Origin: Puia dinghuensis
Lineage (GTDB): Bacteria > Bacteroidota > Bacteroidia > Chitinophagales > Chitinophagaceae
Assembly: GCF_014642875.1 (NCBI RefSeq)
Contig: NZ_BMJC01000005.1
Span: 186,001 to 250,000, forward strand
Reading direction: 5' to 3'
DNA length: 64,000 nucleotides
Part shown: positions 43,976-53,654 of the stretch, one piece after another
How the letters are laid out: every line of letters begins with the position of its first letter
Position numbering within the stretch: position 1 is the first letter of the stretch
Position numbers and translations under genes: made by a program
The notes under the pieces: generated by a model
The model's database searches: none
What the model saw: the letters and a program-made list of their open reading frames with translations, nothing else
What the model was told of the DNA's origin: nothing

Positions 43976-46426
43976 ATGTTCAAGAACCACCTGAAGCTCG
44001 CCTGGCGCGGCCTCCTGAAAAGGAAAGGCTATTCCGCGCTCAACATCTTCGGTCTCACTATCGGCATCACCTGCTGCCTGCTCATCTTTAACTATGTCGC
44101 CTACGAACGCAGCTACGACACCTTCCAGCCCAACAGCGGCCGCATCGTCCGCCTCCGGATGGACTCTTACCAGGAAGGCAAGCTAGCCTGGAAGTCCGCC
44201 ACCGTCTACCCCGCCATCGCCCCCGCGATGAAAAAGGAATTCCCGGAAGTAGAAAAATTCTGCCGCCTCATCGACGCCAACCTCCTGCTCACCAACCCGG
44301 AAAAGACCGTAAAATTCAACGAGCTCAAAGGCTACTACGCCGACCCCAGCGCGCTGGACATGCTCGATATCCATCTCACAAAAGGTAACCCCGCCACCGC
44401 CCTTGACGGCCCCGGCAAGATCCTCCTGTCGGAATCCATGGCAAAGAAATACTTCGGCAACGAAGACCCCATGGGCAAACGCCTGACAGGCCAGGGCGGG
44501 TTCGGCGGCGGCCTGGAAACCTACGAAGTCACCGGCGTTTTTAAGGAATACCCCGCCAACTCCCACCTCATCCTCCACCACCTCGTATCCTACTCCACCC
44601 TGGGCAAGATCACCCGCGAACAATGGCACGACTCCACCAATCTAACCGAAACCTCCTGGGGCTGGTATGACTACTACGACTACGTGCAGCTACGGCGCGG
44701 CGCCGACTGGAAAGCCCTACAGGCCAAACTCCCCGCCTTCGCCGATCGCCATATGAACAACGAGCAATGGCACAAAAAGAACAATGTCCGCTCCGAACTC
44801 TACCTCATCCCGATGCCCGACATCCACCTCTGGTCCAACTACAACCAGGAAGCAGAGGTCAACGGCAACGGCAAAGCGGTCGGATTCCTCTTCCTCATCG
44901 CCTTCCTCATCATCGCCATCGCCTGGATCAACTATACCAACCTCGCCACCGCTCGTTCCCTCGAGCGGGCAAAAGAAGTAGGCCTCCGCAAAGTCCTCGG
45001 CGCCATCCGCATCGACCTCATCAGCCAGTTCCTCATCGAAAGTTTCCTGCTCAACACCCTCGCCCTCGCACTCGCCATCCTCCTGTCCATACTCCTGGCG
45101 CCCTCCTTTGCCACCCTCATCGGCAGTGACGCCGGCCCGTTCAGCTTGCCCGCCCCCTACGCACTCGGCTTTGCAGGCATCTTCCTCCTTGGCTCGTTTT
45201 TATCCGGCCTCTATCCCGCCTTCATCCTCTCGGGCTACCACCCCATCACCGTACTCAAAGGCCTCTTCCGCAACACCACCCGCGGCCAGGTGCTCCGCAA
45301 AGGCCTCATCATCGGGCAATTCGCCGTCTCCGTCATCCTCATCACCGGCACCATCCTCGTCTATCAACAGGTACAATACATGCGCCGCCAGCAACTCGGC
45401 TTCAACATCGACCAGACCCTCGTCCTCGACGGCCCCGGCTCCTCCCAGCAGGACTCCACGTACAAGACCATCTTCCAGCCCTTCACGACCGGCCTCCTGC
45501 AGCAGACCGGTATCAAAAGCATCACCGCCTCCTCCAACGTCATGGGCCAGGAGATCTATTGGACCAATAGCGTCAACCGCGTCGGCGCCAGCACAAAATC
45601 CGCCATCACCCTCTACATCCTTGGCATCGACTACAATTTCATCCCCGACTACAACCTCCACCTCGTAGCCGGCCGCAATTTCTCGCCCGACTACCCAACC
45701 GACAAGCAAGCCATCCTCATCAACGAAACCGCCCTCCCCCTCTTCGGCTTTAAAAATGCAGCCGACGCCCTCAACGGAAAATTAGTATGGGGCGACACCG
45801 GCCACATCATCGGGGTTGTTGCCGACTACCACCACCAGGGACTGCAAAAAGCCATCAACCCCCTGCTCATCCGGTGCATCCCCGATATGCGCAATTACTA
45901 TTCGATAAAATTCACTTCCACCGACGTCCACCAGACCATCACGGCCATAAAAAAGGCCTGGGACCGCTACTTTCCCAACGACCCCTTCAACTATTTCTTC
46001 CTCGACGAATCCTTTAACCAGCAATACAAATCCGATACCCGCTTCGGCGCCACCTTCGGCATCTTCGCAACCCTTGCCATCATCATCGCCTGCTTCGGCC
46101 TCCTGGGCCTTTCGGCCTATAACGTCCTGCAGCGCACCAAGGAGATCGGCATCCGCAAGGTCCTCGGCGCCACCGAACAAAGCCTGGTATTTCTCCTGTC
46201 AAAGGAATTCCTCTACCTCGTGTTGATCTCCCTCGTCATCGCCATCCCCCTCGCCTGGTGGGTCATGCACTCCTGGCTGCAGGACTACGCCTACCGCATC
46301 TCCATCCAATGGTGGGTCTTCGCCCTCGGCGGCCTCCTCGCCCTCGCCATCGCCCTCACCACCGTCGGCATTCAGGCGTTACGGGCGTCTCTCGCTAACC
46401 CCGCAAAATCTCTGCGAACTGAATAA
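43976..46426 (+). CDS. FtsX/MacB-type ABC permease 2
   Basis: An 816-residue paralogue from the ATG at 43976 (MFKNHLKLAWRGLLKRKGYS); upstream in-frame codons fall in the intergenic palindrome. It has the same double MacB_PCD/FtsX layout, with SALNIFGLTIGITCCLLIFN at the first helix and cytosolic loops RAKEVGLRKVLGAIRIDLIS and KEIGIRKVLGATEQSLVFLL. It probably pairs with another permease of the array and the shared ATPase. It lies 61 bp after permease 1. Confidence 0.93.
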   Translation: MFKNHLKLAWRGLLKRKGYSALNIFGLTIGITCCLLIFNYVAYERSYDTFQPNSGRIVRLRMDSYQEGKLAWKSATVYPAIAPAMKKEFPEVEKFCRLIDANLLLTNPEKTVKFNELKGYYADPSALDMLDIHLTKGNPATALDGPGKILLSESMAKKYFGNEDPMGKRLTGQGGFGGGLETYEVTGVFKEYPANSHLILHHLVSYSTLGKITREQWHDSTNLTETSWGWYDYYDYVQLRRGADWKALQAKLPAFADRHMNNEQWHKKNNVRSELYLIPMPDIHLWSNYNQEAEVNGNGKAVGFLFLIAFLIIAIAWINYTNLATARSLERAKEVGLRKVLGAIRIDLISQFLIESFLLNTLALALAILLSILLAPSFATLIGSDAGPFSLPAPYALGFAGIFLLGSFLSGLYPAFILSGYHPITVLKGLFRNTTRGQVLRKGLIIGQFAVSVILITGTILVYQQVQYMRRQQLGFNIDQTLVLDGPGSSQQDSTYKTIFQPFTTGLLQQTGIKSITASSNVMGQEIYWTNSVNRVGASTKSAITLYILGIDYNFIPDYNLHLVAGRNFSPDYPTDKQAILINETALPLFGFKNAADALNGKLVWGDTGHIIGVVADYHHQGLQKAINPLLIRCIPDMRNYYSIKFTSTDVHQTITAIKKAWDRYFPNDPFNYFFLDESFNQQYKSDTRFGATFGIFATLAIIIACFGLLGLSAYNVLQRTKEIGIRKVLGATEQSLVFLLSKEFLYLVLISLVIAIPLAWWVMHSWLQDYAYRISIQWWVFALGGLLALAIALTTVGIQALRASLANPAKSLRTE

Positions 46427-46491
46427 CACCCCAACACCGCCACCCAAAAACACAACATCCAAACCATCCAGCCATCACCAAACCACCACCC

Positions 46492-48903
46492 ATGCTCACC
46501 AACTTCTTCACCATAGCCCTGCGAAACCTCCTCAAACACAAGATATTCTCGATCATCAACATCGCAGGCCTCGCCATCGGCATGGCCGCCGCCCTCCTCA
46601 TCTTCCAATATGTCCGCTTCGAGCTCAGCTACGACAAATTCGAAGCCCATGCCGCCGACATCTACCGTATCCAGATGGATCGTTACAACGAAGGCAAACT
46701 CTCCACCCGCTGGGCCGCCGGTACCGCCGGCATCGGTCCCGTCGTAAAAGACGCCTTCCCCGAAGTCACCTCCCTTGCCCGCCTCTATGACTGGCGTGGC
46801 GTCATGTCCTACCAGGACAAGGAATTCCGCGAAGAGAACATGTACTTTGCCAACGACGGCTTCCTGCCCATGTTCTCCTCCGCCACTACACAAGGTTCCA
46901 TCACCGGCGCCCTAAGCAACGTCAATACCGCAGTACTCACCACCTCGGCTGCCCGAAAATACTTCGGTAGCGAGAACCCCATCGGGAAGAACCTCCTCCT
47001 GAACAAAAAAGAGCCCTTCACCGTCACCGCCGTCGTACCCGATCCCCCCGCCAACACACACCTCAAATTCAACATCCTCCTTTCATGGCCCACCTGGGTA
47101 AAATGGGTCGGCGACCCCATGACCACCCAGTGGGGCTGGGACGGATTCTTCGCCTATATCCAGCTCCGCCCCGGCGCTGATCCGCATCAGCTCGAAAAAA
47201 AGATCCCCGCCGTCATCCAGGCCAAATGGGGTGAAGAAATGAAAAAATCAAAGGAAGGAATAGTCGTCCACCTCCAGTCCCTCGGCAACATCCACCTGTC
47301 CCCCAACTACATGCTGGAAGCCGAGGCCAATGGTGACGGAAAAGCCGTCAAATTCCTCTCCATCATCGCCCTCTTCATCATCGCCATCGCCTGGATCAAC
47401 TATATCAACCTCTCCACCGCCCGCTCTATCGAGCGGGCAAAGGAAGTAGGCATCCGCAAAACCCTCGGCTCCATCCGCCGCGACCTCATCGGCCAGTTCC
47501 TCTTCGAATCCTTCCTCATCAACAGCTTCGCCGTCATTCTCGCCCTGTTGCTGATCCTCGCCTGCCTGCCCATTTTTAACGCCGTAGCCGGCCAAAGCCT
47601 CAACCTGTCGATGCTCAGCACCGCCAGCTTCTGGTCCATGCTCATCGGCATCTTCCTCGTCGGAACCGTGCTGTCTGGCCTCTACCCGGCATTCGTCCTG
47701 TCTTCCTTCAAACCCATCGCCGTATTAAAAGGCCGGTTAGCCACGACTTCTCATGGCTCCCTCCTGCGCCAGACCCTCGTAATCGGACAATTTGCCGCCT
47801 CCGTCCTGCTCATGGTCGGAACATTCACCGTCTACCGGCAGCTGAATTATATGCAACACCAGGACCTGGGCGTACAGATCACTCAGACCCTCGTGCTCAA
47901 AGGCCCCCGCGTCATGGATTCCACCTATGACAACAAGCTCACCGGGTTCCGGGATGAAGTACTGCGCGTCCCGGGCGTGAACAGCATCAGCGCCTCCACC
48001 GAAGTGCCGGGACATAAAGTAGGCTGGAACGCCGGCGGCATCAAAGAAGTAGGTGCCGACGCCACAAAGGCCCGCCAATACCGCGTCATCGGCGTCGACT
48101 ATGACTTTGCCACCGCCTTCGGCATGCATTTCCTCGCCGGCCGCAACTTCTCCCGCGACTTCCGCTCCGACACCGGCGCCGTTCTCTTCAACGAATCGGC
48201 CGTAAAGAACATGGGCTTCAACAAGCCCGAAGACGTGCTCAACAAACGCATCGATTTCTGGGGGAAACAATATACCATCGTCGGCGTCGTCTCCAATCAC
48301 CACCAGGAATCCCTCCGGGAATCCTATGACGCCCACATCTTCCGGCTCATCCCCGACGCCAACACCTACTATTCCCTAAAGCTCACGGGTAGCCGCGACA
48401 GCTGGCCCGCCACCATCACCGCCGTAAAGACCCAATACAAAAGCTTCTTCCCCGGCAACCCCTTCGACTACTTCTTCCTCGACGATCGCTTCGCCGAACA
48501 ATACAAGGCCGACCAACAATTCGGCGAAACCTTCGGCATCTTCGCCGGTCTCGCCATCTTCGTTTCCTGTCTCGGCCTCCTGGGCCTGGCCGCCTTCGTC
48601 ACCAACCAGCGGACAAAAGAGATCGGCATCCGCAAGATCGCCGGAGCCAGCGTAGGCAATATCCTTTCCCTGCTTACCAGGGACTTCATGCGCCCCGTCC
48701 TCCTGTCCTTCCTCATCGCCATACCGCTAACCTGGTATGCCCTGGAAAAATGGCTGGATAACTACGCCTTCCGCATCTCCCTCACCCCCTTGCTGTTCAT
48801 CGGTCCGGCCCTGCTGATCCTGGCCATCGCCCTGCTGACGGTCACCACCCAGACCCTGAAAGCCGCCAATACCAACCCCGCCCGATCACTCCGTACCGAA
48901 TAA
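46492..48903 (+). CDS. FtsX/MacB-type ABC permease 3
   Basis: An 803-residue paralogue with the same domain order. The first helix is IINIAGLAIGMAAALLIFQY, followed by a periplasmic MacB_PCD domain. The two cytosolic loops are RAKEVGIRKTLGSIRRDLIG and KEIGIRKIAGASVGNILSLL. The C-terminus NPARSLRTE resembles that of permeases 2 and 4. It lies 65 bp after permease 2 and is followed by an interspersed repeat copy. Confidence 0.93.
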   Translation: MLTNFFTIALRNLLKHKIFSIINIAGLAIGMAAALLIFQYVRFELSYDKFEAHAADIYRIQMDRYNEGKLSTRWAAGTAGIGPVVKDAFPEVTSLARLYDWRGVMSYQDKEFREENMYFANDGFLPMFSSATTQGSITGALSNVNTAVLTTSAARKYFGSENPIGKNLLLNKKEPFTVTAVVPDPPANTHLKFNILLSWPTWVKWVGDPMTTQWGWDGFFAYIQLRPGADPHQLEKKIPAVIQAKWGEEMKKSKEGIVVHLQSLGNIHLSPNYMLEAEANGDGKAVKFLSIIALFIIAIAWINYINLSTARSIERAKEVGIRKTLGSIRRDLIGQFLFESFLINSFAVILALLLILACLPIFNAVAGQSLNLSMLSTASFWSMLIGIFLVGTVLSGLYPAFVLSSFKPIAVLKGRLATTSHGSLLRQTLVIGQFAASVLLMVGTFTVYRQLNYMQHQDLGVQITQTLVLKGPRVMDSTYDNKLTGFRDEVLRVPGVNSISASTEVPGHKVGWNAGGIKEVGADATKARQYRVIGVDYDFATAFGMHFLAGRNFSRDFRSDTGAVLFNESAVKNMGFNKPEDVLNKRIDFWGKQYTIVGVVSNHHQESLRESYDAHIFRLIPDANTYYSLKLTGSRDSWPATITAVKTQYKSFFPGNPFDYFFLDDRFAEQYKADQQFGETFGIFAGLAIFVSCLGLLGLAAFVTNQRTKEIGIRKIAGASVGNILSLLTRDFMRPVLLSFLIAIPLTWYALEKWLDNYAFRISLTPLLFIGPALLILAIALLTVTTQTLKAANTNPARSLRTE

Positions 48904-48908
48904 GATAA

Positions 48909-48975
48909 GGGCGTTCCCCGCTGCCGCGGGTCGGGCTCTCTGTCGCACATGGTGCTCCTGCCGATCCCTAACGCG
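48909..48975. repeat. Interspersed intergenic repeat, short copy
   Basis: It shares GGGCGTTCCCC, CCGCGGGTCGGGCTCTC and CGATCCCTAACGCG with the copy at 26882-26992, in the same order. It is 44 bp shorter in the middle. It sits in the gap between permeases 3 and 4. Confidence 0.75.
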
Positions 48976-49003
48976 AACCCACCAAAAAACCTTAGTTTTA
49001 ATT

Positions 49004-51394
49004 ATGAACACACTGATAAAACCTGCCCTCCGCCAACTAAAAAGATACCCCGTATTCTCCCTGATCAACCTGGGCGGCCTGGCCATCGGCATCGCCGCAT
49101 CCTTCATCCTCCTCGTCTACACCCAACGCGAACTCAGCACCGACCACCATTTCCGCGACGCCGATCGCATCGCCCGCATAGGCACCGACTTCTTCCAGCT
49201 CGGCCCCTTCGCCTTCAGCCAGCCCATGCTCCGCCCCCTGGCCATCGCCTCCTGCAAAGACGTCGAAGACGCCACCGGCTTCGACACCAAGAGTGACCCC
49301 GTCCGCACCAACCGCCAGGACAGGGCCTTCACCGGTATCATCAGCTACCTCATCGACTCCTCCTTCTTCCATGTCTTCTCCCACGAAGCAGCCGCCGGCG
49401 CCCTCCCCCAAAATGGTCTCGCCCCCGGCCAGGCCATTCTCTCGGCATCCCAGGCACAAAAATTCTTCGGCGGCAAACAAGCCGTCGGCCAAACCATCTA
49501 TGTCGGGAAAGACCTCACCCCCTACACCGTCGTAGCCGTCCTCAAAGAGACCTTCGCCAAATCCACCATCGACCCCCAGTTGCTGCTGCCCCAACCCCGA
49601 CGGACAGCCGAAGAAACCTCCTCCTGGTGGAACGTCAAAACCTATAACTATGTCAAGCTAAAACCCCAGGGCTCTCTTGCCGGCCTCAATGCCTGGCTCG
49701 AACGCCTCCGTCAAAAGGTCGTCTACCCCGCCAGCGGCTCCACCGACACCTACGCCCAATGGAAAACAAAAGGCACTTCCGTCTTCTTTTATACCGAACA
49801 CCTCACCGACATCTACTTCCACTCGAACCTGAAATTCGACGATAACCCCGGCGGTAACCTCACCCAGGTCCAGCTCCTCAGCGCCATCAGCATTCTCCTC
49901 ATTTTGCTGGCCATCATCAACTACATCAACCTCGTCACGGCACGCTCCTCCATCCGCGCAAAAGAGATCGGCCTCAAAAAAACCTTCGGCGCCCCCCGCC
50001 GGACACTCATCGCCCAACTCCTCAAGGAATCACTGCTCTTTAGCACATTAGCCATGCTCCTGTCCTGCGGGCTCATCCAGGTCATCCTCTTCCTCTATCA
50101 ATATTCGACAGGCGCCGCACTCACCGGCCCCATCCCCTTCCTCTCAGCGAATTACCTTTGGCTCATTCTCTTCTCTGTCGCCATCGGTCTGCTCGCCGGC
50201 ATCTACCCCGCCATCTATCTCACCGGCTTTCGGGCTGGCCTCACCGTTCGCTCCACGGCAGGCAGCGGCAGGAATACGCCCCGCCTCCGCAATAGTCTCG
50301 TGACCCTCCAGTTCGCCATCGCCATCGGCCTCCTCTTCGTCTCCCTGGTCGTCTACAGCCAGTTGCAATACATGAAGAACAAGGACAAAGGCTTCCGCTC
50401 CGACGGCGTCATCCTCCTGCAGGACGTCCAGGCCCTCAACAACCTCGACATCACCCGGAAATTCCAAACGCTCCGCCACCTCATCGACCAGCAATCCCAG
50501 GTAACGAGCACCAGCCTCTGCGCCGGCGCACCCACTGGCAGCACATTGATGCGGGGTAGCTACCGCACCGCAGCCATGCAAAAAGAAGTACTCCTCCAAA
50601 CCTTCCCGGTAGATGAACGCTATATCACCACCCTCGGACTCCACCTCACCGACGGCCGGAATTTTGATAAGAACCTGCTCTCCGATACCAACTCCCTTAT
50701 CCTCAACGAATCGGCCGTCGCCGCCATGGGCCTGTTCAAACCCATCGGCGCCCTCCTCAACGGCAGCGAACGGGTCATCGGCGTCGTCAAAGACTTCAAC
50801 TACACCTCCCTCCGGGATAAGATCGGCCCGGCCGTGCTGCGCTTCAGCCCCCAGGGCAATTCCATCCTCGCCATCCATATCGCCGGCGGCCACCCCGCAG
50901 CCTTCCTCGACTGGCTGCAACAGACAGAACAGAATATCCTCCCGGGTGAAAACCTCGAAACCAGCTTCATCGACGACAACTTCGGCCGCCTCGCCGCAAA
51001 AGAAAAACTCCTGGGCCAGGCCATCAGCTTTTTCACTGTTCTGGCGATCCTTTTGGCAACATTGGGCCTCATCGGGCTCACCCTGTTCACCATCGAACGC
51101 CGGACAAAGGAGATCGGCATCCGCAAAGTCCTCGGCGCCGGTAATGGAAATATCCTCCGCCTCATATCGGGCAACTTCATCCGCCTGGCGCTCATCGCCT
51201 CGGCCATCGCCCTGCCGCTCAGCTGGTGGCTCATCCACCGCTGGCTGGATAACTTCGCCTACCGGGTCACCATCAACGCCGGCCTCCTCCTGCTCACCGA
51301 AGGCCTCATACTGTCCATCGCCTTCATCGTCATCGGCGCTCTCACCCTCCGCGCCCTTGCCGCCAACCCCGTAAAAAACCTGCGAACGGAATGA
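49004..51394 (+). CDS. FtsX/MacB-type ABC permease 4
   Basis: A 796-residue paralogue and the most divergent of the four. The first helix is LINLGGLAIGIAASFILLVY. The periplasmic domain lacks several motifs shared by permeases 1-3. The cytosolic loops are RAKEIGLKKTFGAPRRTLIA and KEIGIRKVLGAGNGNILRLI. It ends NPVKNLRTE. It is 100 bp after permease 3, separated by a repeat, and directly precedes the second enhancer-like element. Confidence 0.92.
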   Translation: MNTLIKPALRQLKRYPVFSLINLGGLAIGIAASFILLVYTQRELSTDHHFRDADRIARIGTDFFQLGPFAFSQPMLRPLAIASCKDVEDATGFDTKSDPVRTNRQDRAFTGIISYLIDSSFFHVFSHEAAAGALPQNGLAPGQAILSASQAQKFFGGKQAVGQTIYVGKDLTPYTVVAVLKETFAKSTIDPQLLLPQPRRTAEETSSWWNVKTYNYVKLKPQGSLAGLNAWLERLRQKVVYPASGSTDTYAQWKTKGTSVFFYTEHLTDIYFHSNLKFDDNPGGNLTQVQLLSAISILLILLAIINYINLVTARSSIRAKEIGLKKTFGAPRRTLIAQLLKESLLFSTLAMLLSCGLIQVILFLYQYSTGAALTGPIPFLSANYLWLILFSVAIGLLAGIYPAIYLTGFRAGLTVRSTAGSGRNTPRLRNSLVTLQFAIAIGLLFVSLVVYSQLQYMKNKDKGFRSDGVILLQDVQALNNLDITRKFQTLRHLIDQQSQVTSTSLCAGAPTGSTLMRGSYRTAAMQKEVLLQTFPVDERYITTLGLHLTDGRNFDKNLLSDTNSLILNESAVAAMGLFKPIGALLNGSERVIGVVKDFNYTSLRDKIGPAVLRFSPQGNSILAIHIAGGHPAAFLDWLQQTEQNILPGENLETSFIDDNFGRLAAKEKLLGQAISFFTVLAILLATLGLIGLTLFTIERRTKEIGIRKVLGAGNGNILRLISGNFIRLALIASAIALPLSWWLIHRWLDNFAYRVTINAGLLLLTEGLILSIAFIVIGALTLRALAANPVKNLRTE

Positions 51395-51416
51395 CCACGC
51401 CACTCAATACCCGAAC

Positions 51417-51459
51417 TGTATCAAAACCGTACACTTCTTGTATCAAAATCGCACTACAA
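51417..51459 (+). promoter_or_regulatory. Enhancer-like 43-bp element, copy 2
   Basis: Two TGTATCAAAA units stand 22 bp apart (51417 and 51439), the first followed by CCGTACACTT. Of 43 positions, 38 equal the copy at 38904-38946. It lies 22 bp after permease 4 and 104 bp before the second ATPase gene. Confidence 0.75.
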
Positions 51460-51506
51460 TGAGGCCCACACCCTCACAAAAACATAATTATCAAACACTT
51501 ATAAAC

Positions 51507-51521
51507 CGGCACACGGTTGCA
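51507..51521 (+). promoter_or_regulatory. Possible -24/-12-like promoter of the second ATPase gene
   Basis: CGGCACACGGTTGCA has GG and GC but only 9 bp between them, one fewer than the sigma-54 norm. Its distance from the enhancer-like element (48 bp) equals that at the first locus within 1 bp. Confidence 0.35.
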
Positions 51522-51562
51522 AGTATAGTAAACCCAAGTACAAATCTCTAACAGAAGAAACT

Positions 51563-52231
51563 ATGATCGATCTCAAGCGCATCTCGAAATGGGTAAATGT
51601 CGGCGGAAAACCCAATTTCATCCTCAAGGACATCAACCTGGATATAAAAGAAGGGGAATTCGTCTCTATCATGGGGCCCTCCGGCTCCGGCAAATCGAGC
51701 TTACTCAACATCATCGGCATGCTGGACGACTCCTCCGAAGGCGAATACTTCTTCCTGGGCCAGGGCGTCCATGGACTAAAAGAAAAACAACGCTCCCAAC
51801 TGTACAAACAATACATCGGCTTCGTCTTCCAGGCCTACCACCTCATCGACGAACTCACCGTATACGAAAACATCGAAACACCCCTCATCTATCAGAATAT
51901 AAAAGGCTCCGAACGCCAGGCCATGGTCGCAGATATCCTCGACCGGTTCCAGATCGTCGGAAAAAAAGACCTCTTCCCCACCCAGCTGTCCGGTGGCCAG
52001 CAACAACTCGTAGGCATCGCCCGCGCCCTCATCGGCAAACCCAAACTGCTCCTGGCCGACGAACCTACCGGTAACCTCAACTCCCGCCAAGGCGAAGAGA
52101 TCATGGATCTGTTCAAACAGCTTAACAACGAAGGCGTCACCATCATCCAGGTGACTCACTCGGAAAAGAACGCCGCTTACGGCTCACGGATCATCAATCT
52201 GCTGGACGGCCGCATCGATAATTTTAATTGA
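51563..52231 (+). CDS. ABC transporter ATPase 2, MacB/LolD type
   Basis: A 222-residue ATPase. Walker A is GPSGSGKSS, the Q-loop [10 protein letters not shown], the signature [14 protein letters not shown], Walker [14 protein letters not shown] and the switch His lies in QVTHSE. It is related to but distinct from the ATPase at 40691; for example, the residue after the signature is Leu rather than Arg. It could energise a subset of the four permeases. It has its own enhancer-like element and is followed 40 bp later by the TolC-like gene. Confidence 0.95.
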   Translation: MIDLKRISKWVNVGGKPNFILKDINLDIKEGEFVSIMGPSGSGKSSLLNIIGMLDDSSEGEYFFLGQGVHGLKEKQRSQLYKQYIGFVFQAYHLIDELTVYENIETPLIYQNIKGSERQAMVADILDRFQIVGKKDLFPTQLSGGQQQLVGIARALIGKPKLLLADEPTGNLNSRQGEEIMDLFKQLNNEGVTIIQVTHSEKNAAYGSRIINLLDGRIDNFN

Positions 52232-52271
52232 CCGCCCGCGACCGCCCGGCACAGATAATATAATAACAACT

Positions 52272-53639
52272 ATGCGCTATTCATCTTTTTCTCTCCTGCT
52301 TCTGTCCTTTGCCCTATGCACCACAAGACTGGATGCCCAATCCCCGGCAGCGGACTCCATCGGTTCTCTGCTTACGCTGCACCAGGCCGTGGACATCGCC
52401 ATCCGTAACAATCTCGTGGTCAACCAGGCCGACCTCCAGTCACAAACCTACAAGGTCGCTTTCGACCAGTCCTGGGAATTGATGCTGCCCACCCTCGGCG
52501 CCAACGCCGGCCAGGGTATCAACTTCGGCCGAAGCCTCAACACCACCAACTATACTTATGTCACCGCTCAGACCGGTAACGGCAACTATAACCTCAACGC
52601 CGGGCTTACCATCTTTGCCGGCCTGCAACTGCAGAACGGGATCAAGCAGGCCCGGTATGTCTATGACGCCAGCAGGCTCGACCTCCGATACCAAAAAGAT
52701 AATATCACTCTCAGCGTCCTGCTGGCCTATCTTTCGGTCCTGAGTGCCCGCGACCAGCTGGCCACCATCCGCGAACAGGAGAACGCCGATACCGTTCAGC
52801 TCAGCCGGCTCGAGAACCAGAACAGGGAAGGCGCCCTGCTGGTGGTTTCCGGACTCACCGATCTCCGGGGCCAGGTGGCCCAGGACGAGGTCAATATCGC
52901 CACCGCCGTCAATAACCTGGAAGCAGCCAAGGTCAATCTTTTCCAATTGATGAACGTCCCTTACAAACGGGATATCGATTTCGAAAATAGCGTTGCCACC
53001 GCGAACATCACCGACTACCAGGCTTCACCCGACAGCATTTATAACAGCGCCCTGCAAACCGTTCCCAATATCCAATCGACATCGTTAAAGGTAATGGGGT
53101 TTCAAAAAGCCCTTGCAGTGGCAAGAGGCGCATACTTCCCCACCCTGAGCTTCAATGGTAATGTCAATTCTTACTACAACAGCGCGGCCACGGCACTCAA
53201 CAGCAACAACAAGATCCCCTGGGGCACCCAATTCCACGACAACCGGTCCGAGTACGTTGGTCTCTACCTCAACATCCCGATCCTCAACGGCTTTAAAGTG
53301 CGCAACAATGTCCGCAACGCAAAGATCAACCTGAAAAATGCAGAGCTCACCGCGGGCAATACCCGCCTGGCCCTGCAACAGTCCGTTGAGCTCGCCTTCC
53401 AGAACATGATCGCCGCCTATAAAAGTTATAAATTTTACACCGACCAGGCCACTGCCTATGCCGAATCCTTCCGCATCCAGAACATCCGGTTCACCGAAGG
53501 CGTGATCACTGCCGACGTCTATATTCCGTCCAAGGCACGCAGCGACCAGGCAGCTATCAACCTGGCAGCCGCCAAATACGCTTACATCTTCCGAACAAAA
53601 GTGCTGGATTACTATCAGGGAAAACTGCAGATCCCCTAG
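52272..53639 (+). CDS. TolC-family outer-membrane efflux channel
   Basis: A 455-residue protein with a signal peptide (MRYSSFSLLLLSFALCTTRL, cleaved near LDAQ). Two OEP repeats of long helices follow, with LTLHQAVDIAIRNNLVVNQA opening the first and VQSTSLKVMGFQKALAVARG-like sequence (IQSTSLKVMGFQKALAVARG) the second. Conserved YVGLYLNIPILNGFKVRNNV leads to the last helix pair. It forms the exit duct for the ABC-fusion protein system encoded upstream and is the last gene of the region. The convergent metX gene ends 15 bp away. Confidence 0.93.
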   Translation: MRYSSFSLLLLSFALCTTRLDAQSPAADSIGSLLTLHQAVDIAIRNNLVVNQADLQSQTYKVAFDQSWELMLPTLGANAGQGINFGRSLNTTNYTYVTAQTGNGNYNLNAGLTIFAGLQLQNGIKQARYVYDASRLDLRYQKDNITLSVLLAYLSVLSARDQLATIREQENADTVQLSRLENQNREGALLVVSGLTDLRGQVAQDEVNIATAVNNLEAAKVNLFQLMNVPYKRDIDFENSVATANITDYQASPDSIYNSALQTVPNIQSTSLKVMGFQKALAVARGAYFPTLSFNGNVNSYYNSAATALNSNNKIPWGTQFHDNRSEYVGLYLNIPILNGFKVRNNVRNAKINLKNAELTAGNTRLALQQSVELAFQNMIAAYKSYKFYTDQATAYAESFRIQNIRFTEGVITADVYIPSKARSDQAAINLAAAKYAYIFRTKVLDYYQGKLQIP

Positions 53640-53654
53640 CGGGTCACATAACTT

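Noticed and set aside
50144-51403. A 419-codon minus-strand frame opposite permease 4
   Set aside because: Acidic low-information sequence produced by codon bias on the other strand. Similar shadows occur opposite all four permeases.
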